NCBI GenBank assembly: GCA_013698055.1
Contig: JACCVS010000475.1
Location: 1-7,147, forward strand
Direction: 5' to 3'
Source of the DNA: Acidobacteriota bacterium
Lineage (GTDB): Bacteria; Acidobacteriota; Blastocatellia; Pyrinomonadales; Pyrinomonadaceae
DNA length: 7,147 bases
Of this stretch, positions 1-4,851 are shown piece after piece (positions within the stretch are counted from its first letter, which is position 1; each line of letters starts with the position of its first letter). The notes beneath the pieces are model-generated. The model was not told where the DNA came from. It saw only the letters and a list, made by a program, of their open reading frames with translations, and ran no database searches. The position numbers were made by a program, and so were the translations under genes.

Positions 1-467
1 GCAGCCGAGTTCGCGGCCTGCGTGTTAGTCGGAGTTGGCGGCTGCGGGATGTTGGTTCCCGTCGCCTCTTGCCGCCGATACCAGTGCAGAAGGGCATAGA
101 CGCCGAGAGCAAGAATCCCAAGTATCAGAATCGTCAGCAGCAGCGTGACGAGCGGCGAGCGCGAGCCTCCATCAGTGTAGACGTGTGGCTTGTAAGGCGT
201 GGTAACGACTTCATCGCCCGGGTCACCCTGTTCGCGCGCCGTGCGTAAGTAGCCCTCCAACGCTTCTTCCTCGTCAAAGCTGATTTGCTTGGCGTAGGCT
301 TTGATGAAACTGCGGTTGAAGATGCCGCCGGGCAATCGCTTGTAATCGTTTGATTCGATGGCTTCCAGATAGCGGATGGAAATGCGCGTTTGCTCGGAGA
401 TTTGGCGCAGGGTAATGCCCCGCGCCTCGCGTGCGAGTCGCAATTCCTCTCCAAAAGAAGCTGCCAT
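1..467 (-). CDS. RodZ-like helix-turn-helix membrane protein (partial, C-terminus off window)
   Basis: The frame reads left from ATG at 467-465 and stays open to the window edge (155 complete codons). Residues 5-75 form a Cro/CI-type helix-turn-helix of the RodZ class: 'LRLAREARGITLRQISEQT', then 'YLEAIESNDYKRLPG' and 'FNRSFIKAYAKQI'. A linker (76-104) leads to one membrane span at about 106-128, then a Pro/Thr-rich segment that continues out of view. In the family the HTH is cytoplasmic and often binds MreB rather than DNA, so this may be a cell-shape protein and not the BMC regulator. ATG 467 was chosen because it begins just before the conserved domain; an in-frame TAA lies a little upstream and only TTG and GTG alternatives adjoin the ATG. 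The Shine-Dalgarno is weak. The gene is divergent from the BMC operon. The HTH plus TM architecture is clear; the RodZ assignment itself is moderate because the C-terminal domain is missing. Confidence 0.82.
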   Translation of the reverse strand, partial: MAASFGEELRLAREARGITLRQISEQTRISIRYLEAIESNDYKRLPGGIFNRSFIKAYAKQISFDEEEALEGYLRTAREQGDPGDEVVTTPYKPHVYTDGGSRSPLVTLLLTILILGILALGVYALLHWYRRQEATGTNIPQPPTPTNTQAANSA

Positions 468-785
468 CACCAATATATTTCCGCCGCTGGATGTTGAATC
501 GGGCAGAACTGAAATTTACCTGGAATCAGCCAGTATGGAATATTCATCCGAGCCTTCTGTCGCGCCTCCCAATTGCCTCGCCAGATACTCTTTAGCGACA
601 GCGCCGGAACAAGTTGTTGGGGCGCAATATAACGTGCTGTGGAAAACGTTGTCAAACTTTTGTTTCTCAAAAGGATGCGCGTCTCTTGATTCTTCGGGCG
701 CACAGGGCTACGATTGCAGAGTTAGATCAACCAGCTATTCGTTTTTAACTTCTACAATAGGAAAAGTGAGGAGGAGACTAAAGGT
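468..785. other. Divergent intergenic region between the HTH gene and the BMC operon
   Basis: This 318-bp stretch has no convincing gene; frames open across it on both strands lack family resemblance. It contains the leftward promoter (626-655). On the right it carries a strong Shine-Dalgarno AGGAGG at 769-774, 11 nt before the BMC-H start. A rightward promoter must lie here or further upstream: the best -10 candidate is TACAAT at 753-758, but no acceptable -35 sits 16-18 bp before it, so that promoter is not called. No operator palindrome of convincing length is seen. Confidence 0.5.
626..655 (-). promoter_or_regulatory. Sigma70-type promoter for the leftward HTH gene
   Basis: Reading the minus strand, 655-650 is a perfect TTGACA -35 box. 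After 17 or 18 bp comes TTATAT (632-627) or TATATT (631-626). Transcription would start near 619, giving a leader of about 150 nt before the ATG at 467. A small inverted repeat (657-662 with 668-673, CTTTTG/CAAAAG) lies just upstream of the -35 box. Confidence 0.65.
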
Positions 786-1190
786 ATGTCTCTCGAAGCA
801 CTCGGAATGGTCGAGACCAAAGGTTTCGTCGGCGCGGTGGAAGCGGCGGACGCGATGGTCAAGGCGGCCAACGTCACACTTTTAGGAAAAGAATATATCG
901 GCGCAGGCTACGTGACGATCTTCGTGCGTGGCGATGTCGGCGCGGTCAAGGCCGCGACGGACGCGGGCGCAGCCGCAGCAAGACGCGTCGGCGAACTCAT
1001 CAGCGTCCACGTCATTCCGCGCCCGCATCAGGAAGTCGAGCGCGTGCTGCCCACGAATGGTCGCACCGGCCATAGCCCCGATGAGCGCGCCCTCGGCGCT
1101 GGAAGCGGCTCCTCCGGGCAACTCGGCGAAGGCGAACAGGGACGGTCTCTGCAAGGCACGCGCGAGAATAATAAAGAGCGAGCGAAGTGA
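786..1190 (+). CDS. BMC-H hexameric microcompartment shell protein (PduA/EutM type) with C-terminal tail
   Basis: This is a shell-facet protein of the BMC domain family that assembles as cyclic hexamers tiling the compartment. Residues 3-89 are the whole domain: 'LEALGMVETKGFVGAVEAAD' at the start, K26 at the usual hexamer-edge position, 'VRGDVGAVKAATDAG' at 47-61, and 'VHVIPRPH' at 74-81 with the edge arginine R79. Numbering matches PduA. The pore loop is Y37-I-G-A-G-Y rather than the PduA K-I-G-S-G, so the pore lining should differ. Most BMC-H proteins end soon after 'VLP'; this one continues about 45 residues (90-134) in a Gly/Ser/Glu-rich tail with no recognised domain. The start at 786 is supported by AGGAGG at 769-774. 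It is the first gene of the operon and the dehydrogenase follows after 133 bp. The BMC-H call is secure; whether the tail is real or a frame slip near codon 90 is unclear. Confidence 0.96.
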   Translation: MSLEALGMVETKGFVGAVEAADAMVKAANVTLLGKEYIGAGYVTIFVRGDVGAVKAATDAGAAAARRVGELISVHVIPRPHQEVERVLPTNGRTGHSPDERALGAGSGSSGQLGEGEQGRSLQGTRENNKERAK

Positions 1191-1196
1191 TAAAGG

Positions 1197-1305
1197 CAGG
1201 AGTCAGAATTCAGAATACAGGAGTCAGAATGAAGAGGCGGCGACCGCTTTTGTTTTTATTCTGACTCCTGACTCCTGACTCCTGACTTCTGACTTCTGAC
1301 TTCTG
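1197..1305. repeat. Heptad-repeat inverted element R1 between BMC-H and aldehyde dehydrogenase
   Basis: The right arm has six tandem 7-mers from 1260 to 1301 (TCTGACT, three CCTGACT, two TCTGACT), all in an NNNNACT register. The left arm has related AGTCAGA units at 1201 and 1222 with degenerate heptads between. CAGGAGTCAGAAT occurs at 1197-1209 and 1218-1230; the latter pairs perfectly over 13 bp with 1258-1270 around a 27-nt loop. The element ends before a separate Shine-Dalgarno (GGAGG, 1312-1316) for the next gene, so it need not block that start. Function unknown. Confidence 0.85.
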
Positions 1306-1323
1306 CTTTTCGGAGGTTTCGTC

Positions 1324-3216
1324 ATGTCAGTTGATAAAGACCTCGTGTCTGTGCAGCAGGCGCGCGACCTGGTCGAGGCGGCGCATCGCGCTCAGGTGAC
1401 ACTGGCGCGTTTCGATCAGGGCAAGATAGATCGCATCTGCGAGGCGATGGCGAAAGCTGCTTTGCGTGAAGCGGCTCGGCTCGGTGCGCTGGCGGTGGAA
1501 GAGACGGGCTTCGGCGTCGCAGCCGACAAAGAGGTGAAGAACCGTTTCGCCTCTGAAGATGTCTGGAATTACTTCAAGAACCTTCGCACCGTCGGCATCG
1601 TCTCCGAATCAAAGGACGTGGTCGAAATCGCCAGCCCGCGCGGCGTCGTCGCCGGAATCATCCCTTCGACGAATCCGACCTCGACGGCCATCTTCAAATG
1701 CCTCATCGCTATTAAGTCTCGCAATGCCATCGTGCTGTCGCCACATCCTTCAGCCGCGCGCTGCATCAACGAGACGGTCAAGGTCGTGCGCGATGCTGCC
1801 ATTAAAGAGGGCTTGCCCGCTGACGCCATCGGCTGCATGACGACGGCCACCATCGAAGGCACTGAAACCCTGATGAAGCACAAGCAGACTGCCGTCATCC
1901 TGGCGACGGGCGGCATCGGTCTCGTGCGCGCAGCCTATTCGTCGGGCAAGCCTGCGTTCGGCGTCGGCCCCGGCAACGTTCCTTCCTTCATCGAGCGCAC
2001 GGCGGATGTCGCAAAGGCCGTGCAGGACATCCTGACCAGTACTTGCTTTGACAACGGAACGATCTGCGCTTCGGAGCAGGCGGTTGTCGTTGATGCTCCG
2101 GTGGAGAAGGCTGTCCGCGAGCAGTTCAAAGCGCAGGGCGGACATTTCCTGTCTGCCGCTGAAGCAGATCAACTGGCGAAAGTCGTCGCCACACCGCAAC
2201 GCTCTCTTAACCCGGCAATCGTCGGCAGGTCAGCCGAAGTAATTGCGAAGATGGCGGGCATCAACATTCCACCGGGCACACGCTGCCTGCTTGCGGATGT
2301 CGGCGGCGTCGGGCGCGAGCACCCACTCTCGATGGAGAAGTTGTCGCCTATCTTAGCTTTCTACGTTGAAGACGGACTTGAGCGCGGCGCAGCCCGCTGC
2401 TTTGAAGTTTTAAGTTATGGTGGGATGGGTCACACGGCGGGTGTCCACACGCGCTCGCGCGAAGCGGCGGTTGCTTACGGGCGCGAGATGCCCGCCTCGC
2501 GCGTCATCGTCAATTCGCCGACGACACACGGCGCTATCGGCTTCTCGACAGCGCTTCCGCCTTCGATGACTCTGGGTTGCGGCTCTTGGGGGGGCAACGT
2601 CACTTCAGATAACGTTTCGCCGCTTCACCTGATGGATATCAAGCGCGTCGCGTTTGAGACGAGGCCGGTCAAGAGCGCCCGCCCGGCGCTGGCAGCGCAG
2701 AAGTCCGGCGAAGCAGCACAACAGCCAGCTATGACCGCTTCCTCCAGCGCGCCACACACAATAGGCCGCGAAGAGATTAGCGCCATCGTTGATCGTTTTC
2801 TGGCGAATCGCGCTCCCGGTCAGTCCACGCACGCAGAGCTTCATCCGACAAGCTCGCCGATGCCTGCTCAACCTGTGATTGACATTGAGGCCGACAGTCG
2901 TTACGCCGCCGCTTCAGCCGCACCACATGCCGAAGCTGCGCCGACCGCAGTAGTAGATACAAACGGCGGCGGCAACGGCAGCGCATCAGCGCGCCCCGCG
3001 TCGCCAATCGCACCAACACCAACCGCACCCGCGCAGGCAAACGGCGGACAGGCTGCCACAAACGGCAACGCTCGCAAGTCAGTTGACTTCGTCAGCGAGG
3101 ACGATGTGCGCCGCGCCATCCAGAAAGGCGAGAAGATTTACGTCAACGCGCGCACCATCATTACTCCGTCAGCGCACGACATGGGCGATCCCGCGGAGGT
3201 CTTCGCAAAAAGCTAG
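1324..3216 (+). CDS. CoA-acylating aldehyde dehydrogenase (EutE/PduP-like) with 180-residue C-terminal extension
   Basis: It belongs to the family that converts an aldehyde, CoA and NAD+ to acyl-CoA and NADH, the core step in metabolosomes. Residues 1-450 cover the catalytic core, about the length of EutE or PduP (near 465 aa). Seen are 'IIPSTNPTST' (112-121), 'ATGGIGLVRAAYSSGKPAFG' (194-213), 'GVGPGNVP', and 'FDNGTICASEQ' (242-252), whose C248 aligns with the catalytic cysteine of EutE and AdhE. The start has GGAGG at 1312-1316, 7 nt upstream. After residue 450 comes an Ala/Pro/Gly-rich extension with two ordered-looking pieces. 'EEISAIVDRFLANRA' (483-497) is an amphipathic helix resembling a BMC encapsulation peptide. 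'SEDDVRRAIQKGEKIYV' with 'TIITPSAHDMG' (591-621) resembles the N-terminal motif of EutQ. At 630 aa it is far longer than the usual family member. Aldehyde chain length cannot be told from sequence. Confidence 0.95.
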   Translation: MSVDKDLVSVQQARDLVEAAHRAQVTLARFDQGKIDRICEAMAKAALREAARLGALAVEETGFGVAADKEVKNRFASEDVWNYFKNLRTVGIVSESKDVVEIASPRGVVAGIIPSTNPTSTAIFKCLIAIKSRNAIVLSPHPSAARCINETVKVVRDAAIKEGLPADAIGCMTTATIEGTETLMKHKQTAVILATGGIGLVRAAYSSGKPAFGVGPGNVPSFIERTADVAKAVQDILTSTCFDNGTICASEQAVVVDAPVEKAVREQFKAQGGHFLSAAEADQLAKVVATPQRSLNPAIVGRSAEVIAKMAGINIPPGTRCLLADVGGVGREHPLSMEKLSPILAFYVEDGLERGAARCFEVLSYGGMGHTAGVHTRSREAAVAYGREMPASRVIVNSPTTHGAIGFSTALPPSMTLGCGSWGGNVTSDNVSPLHLMDIKRVAFETRPVKSARPALAAQKSGEAAQQPAMTASSSAPHTIGREEISAIVDRFLANRAPGQSTHAELHPTSSPMPAQPVIDIEADSRYAAASAAPHAEAAPTAVVDTNGGGNGSASARPASPIAPTPTAPAQANGGQAATNGNARKSVDFVSEDDVRRAIQKGEKIYVNARTIITPSAHDMGDPAEVFAKS

Positions 3217-3218
3217 TT

Positions 3219-3291
3219 CATAGTTTTCAGTTTTTAGTTTTCAGCATCAAGCCGAGAACTGGAAACTGGAAACTAAAAACTGAAAACTATG
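3219..3291. repeat. Heptad-repeat hairpin R2 that includes the BMC-P start codon
   Basis: The left arm 3219-3240 and right arm 3270-3291 are perfect 22-bp inverted repeats. Inward, 3241-3244 can pair with 3266-3269 (one G-U), giving a 26-bp RNA stem with a 21-nt loop. The left arm is AGTTTTC, AGTTTTT, AGTTTTC (3222-3242). The right side is five tandem 7-mers (GAGAACT, GGAAACT, GGAAACT, AAAAACT, GAAAACT, 3254-3288) that run directly into the ATG at 3289. No T-run follows, so it does not look like an intrinsic terminator. The element fills the whole gap from the dehydrogenase stop to the BMC-P start. Confidence 0.92.
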
Positions 3292-3609
3292 TTCCTCGGA
3301 AAAGTTGTCGGTACAGTCTGGTCAACAAAGAAGGCACCCGATCTGGAGGGCGTCCGCTTTTTGATTATCCACCCCTACGATCTCGATAAAGAGCCGACGA
3401 AGAATATCGTCGTCGTCGCAGATCGCATGGGCGCGGGCATCGGCGAGACGGTGATGTGCGCTTACGGCAAGGCGGCGCGTTCGGCCATCGGCGATCAGGA
3501 GATGTCAATCGAAGCAGCGGTGATCGGCATTGTTGACCGCATGGACTTGCAGGATGCTCTCTCGGAAGATGTCCGCGAAGCCGCGCGCGAATTAAAGGAC
3601 GGGAGATAA
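3289..3609 (+). CDS. BMC-P pentameric vertex protein (EutN/CcmL family)
   Basis: Members of this family form pentamers that cap the twelve vertices of a BMC shell. The 106-residue product opens with the typical 'MFLGKVVGTVWSTKK' and continues with 'LEGVRFLIIHPYDLD' (19-33), 'NIVVVADRMGAGIGETVMCA' (39-58) and 'AVIGIVDRMDL' (77-87), matching the OB-like EutN/CcmL fold along its whole length. The last 20 residues are charged and helical, slightly longer than minimal family members. The ATG at 3289 is fixed by the conserved N-terminus, yet it has no Shine-Dalgarno: the preceding bases are A-rich heptad repeats and the ATG itself lies in the R2 stem. Translation may depend on coupling to the upstream gene, stem melting, or an A-rich leader. 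A 123-bp repeat element follows before the ACT gene. Confidence 0.96.
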   Translation: MFLGKVVGTVWSTKKAPDLEGVRFLIIHPYDLDKEPTKNIVVVADRMGAGIGETVMCAYGKAARSAIGDQEMSIEAAVIGIVDRMDLQDALSEDVREAARELKDGR

Positions 3610-3617
3610 TAGAGAGT

Positions 3618-3729
3618 AGTGACAAGTTAAGAGTGATGAGTGACAAGTTGGAACAGCAGCACGCATCTGTTCGACTGTCTTGTTCTTCTCCTTACTCGTC
3701 ACTTGTCACTTGTCACTCGTCACTGTTTT
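3618..3729. repeat. Heptad-repeat inverted element R3 between BMC-P and ACT gene
   Basis: The left arm has five units in AGTNNNN register (3618-3652: AGTGACA, AGTTAAG, AGTGATG, AGTGACA, AGTTGGA). The right arm has five in NNNNACT register (3690-3724: CCTTACT, CGTCACT, two TGTCACT, CGTCACT). 3632-3647 pairs with 3709-3724 over 16 bp with a single G-U. Inside sits a small hairpin GAACAG/CTGTTC (3651-3656, 3667-3672). It is a close relative of the element at 4216-4327: same length, no gaps, about 16 differences in 112 positions by hand count. Confidence 0.9.
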
Positions 3730-3732
3730 AAG

Positions 3733-4209
3733 ATGGCAAACGAAGAGCTAATTTATCGAATCACGCGCGCCGTCTACAGCCGTCTGGGCACGGGCGCAGA
3801 CGAACAGATGGTCGAGCAGTTGGTGACGGATGTTTACCAGGCGATTGAGCCTGTCATCGGGAACGGAAGCAGCGCGAGGATGGGCGATCACGGCTCGACC
3901 AGCGAGCGCGAGCGTGAGGCGCGTGATGCAGGCTCAGCCGAGCGCCTTATCGTCTCCGTGTTCGGCGTTGACCATCCCGGCATCGTCGCCGGAGTCTCGC
4001 AGGTTCTGGCCGAAGCGGGTTGTAGCATCATTGATATCAACCAGACTGTGGTGCATGGCAAGTTCGCCATGATCATCATCGCCGACATGTCAGGTGCCAG
4101 AGAATCCGCCACCGCGCTCAAAGATCGTTTTCGTAACGCGGGCGGGCAACTCGGCGTCCGCATCTACGCGCAACGCGAAGACATCTTTAACGCGATGCAC
4201 AGAATTTGA
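3733..4209 (+). CDS. ACT-domain protein (UPF0237 type) with N-terminal encapsulation-peptide-like helix
   Basis: Residues 71-158 match the stand-alone ACT family UPF0237: 'SVFGVDHPGIVAGVSQVLAE' (75-94), 'DINQTVVHGKFAMIIIADMS' (101-120) and the family-typical ending 'IFNAMHRI'. ACT domains usually bind small ligands, often amino acids, and regulate a partner; the ligand here is unknown. Stand-alone members are about 90 aa, whereas this protein has a 70-residue N-terminal addition. That addition contains an amphipathic helix 'EELIYRITRAVYSRLG' (4-19), a second helix (23-41), then a polar linker. The first helix resembles BMC lumen-targeting peptides. A GTG at 3640 would extend the frame upstream, but those codons lie wholly in repeat R3, so ATG 3733 is preferred although it lacks a clear Shine-Dalgarno. 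In many bacteria this family is encoded beside UPF0210/DUF711, which occurs here two genes on. Family call strong; targeting role inferred. Confidence 0.92.
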   Translation: MANEELIYRITRAVYSRLGTGADEQMVEQLVTDVYQAIEPVIGNGSSARMGDHGSTSEREREARDAGSAERLIVSVFGVDHPGIVAGVSQVLAEAGCSIIDINQTVVHGKFAMIIIADMSGARESATALKDRFRNAGGQLGVRIYAQREDIFNAMHRI

Positions 4210-4210
4210 T

Positions 4211-4329
4211 AAAACAGTGACAAGTGGCGAGTGACAAGTGACAAGTTAAAACAGGAATACGCACCTGTTCGCCTGTCTTGTTTTTCTTCTTGCTCGTCAC
4301 TTGTCACTTGTCACTCGTCACTGTTTTTT
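4211..4329. repeat. Heptad-repeat inverted element R4 between ACT and zinc-ribbon genes
   Basis: The left arm 4211-4245 and right arm 4293-4327 form a 35-bp imperfect inverted repeat with four differences, two of which become G-U pairs in RNA. The left arm has five AGTNNNN heptads from 4216 to 4250. The right arm has four NNNNACT heptads from 4295 to 4322 (CGTCACT, two TGTCACT, CGTCACT), identical to the matching part of R3. The inner hairpin is AACAGG/CCTGTT (4250-4255, 4264-4269). The element occupies the whole gap up to two bases before the next ATG, leaving no room for a Shine-Dalgarno outside it. Confidence 0.92.
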
Positions 4330-4848
4330 ATGGAACCTGAAATAGCACGGCGATGTCTGGAGTGTGGCGCATCTGTTCGCGGGAGCGCTGTCTTCTGCCC
4401 GCAGTGCGGCAAGACGTTGAAAGCGGGAGCGGCCAACGTTGGCTCTCCAGTTGAAGCGCCCGAGATGTCCGCTCTCAGGAAAACTGAAAGCGGGCTGAAC
4501 GCCTCAACTATTGGGCTGCCGGAAAGCGCACCCGCGTCCGTTCCTGACAATGTGCCCCTTCAAGATACATTCGCGCCCGATGCCGGGGGAAACAGTTATC
4601 AGCAAGCGGAGATTGTCGCGCCGCTCGCTGTAACTGACGATGGTGAACGCTCGAAACGGCAGCGGGTGACGGCAATAGCGCGCGATGTCGTTGATGAAAA
4701 ACTCTCTCCGCGCGTCGAAAAATTGCGGCAGGCTTCAACTGTGATGCTGGAGGAAGCCTCGTATGACCCGAGCCTGCGCTTCGTGCTTGTCGCCGTCGCC
4801 CTGATACTTCTCTCGTTGCTGCTGCTTTTACTCAACTATCTCTTCTGA
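4330..4848 (+). CDS. Zinc-ribbon protein with C-terminal membrane anchor, unknown function
   Basis: The 172-residue product has three parts. Residues 9-27 form a zinc ribbon with paired cysteines C9-x2-C12 and C23-x2-C26 ('CLECG' and 'CPQCG'). A long polar, probably disordered linker follows, rich in Ala/Pro/Ser (about 30-105). A basic helical stretch 'RSKRQRVTAIARDVVDEKLS' begins near 106 and leads to a very hydrophobic C-terminal segment (about 150-172, Leu-rich) with no lumenal tail, typical of a tail anchor. It would sit on the cytoplasmic membrane with the zinc ribbon in the cytoplasm. A GTG-initiated extension from 4231 lies inside repeat R4 and is rejected; ATG 4330 directly precedes the ribbon. 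The DUF711 start follows after three bases (TGA-TAA-ATG), suggesting coupled translation. Ribbon-plus-TM proteins are common and diverse in soil bacteria, so no specific role is assigned. Confidence 0.85.
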   Translation: MEPEIARRCLECGASVRGSAVFCPQCGKTLKAGAANVGSPVEAPEMSALRKTESGLNASTIGLPESAPASVPDNVPLQDTFAPDAGGNSYQQAEIVAPLAVTDDGERSKRQRVTAIARDVVDEKLSPRVEKLRQASTVMLEEASYDPSLRFVLVAVALILLSLLLLLLNYLF

Positions 4849-4851
4849 TAA

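Noticed and set aside
467..703. Minus-strand open frame of 78 codons ending in a TGATG overlap with the HTH start
   Set aside because: The overlap looks like coupling, but the leftward promoter at 626-655 lies inside the frame, so most of it would be untranscribed, and the protein resembles nothing.
753..758. TACAAT as the -10 box of the BMC operon promoter
   Set aside because: No acceptable -35 or extended -10 accompanies it; too weak to call as a feature.
376..885. Open frame of 169 codons on the + strand covering the divergent gap and the start of BMC-H
   Set aside because: It overlaps the HTH gene and BMC-H in other frames, has no family resemblance, and its composition looks non-coding.
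3640..3732. GTG start that would extend the ACT protein by 31 residues
   Set aside because: The extension is translated repeat R3; the same artefact appears before the zinc-ribbon gene from R4. ATG 3733 fits better.
4231..4329. GTG start that would extend the zinc-ribbon protein by 33 residues
   Set aside because: It lies wholly in repeat R4, and the extra residues mirror those produced by R3 before an unrelated gene.
3217..4329. Intergenic hairpins as intrinsic terminators or as a CRISPR array
   Set aside because: The stems lack a GC-rich core followed by a T-run in the right place, and the 7-bp units have no spacers, so neither fits.
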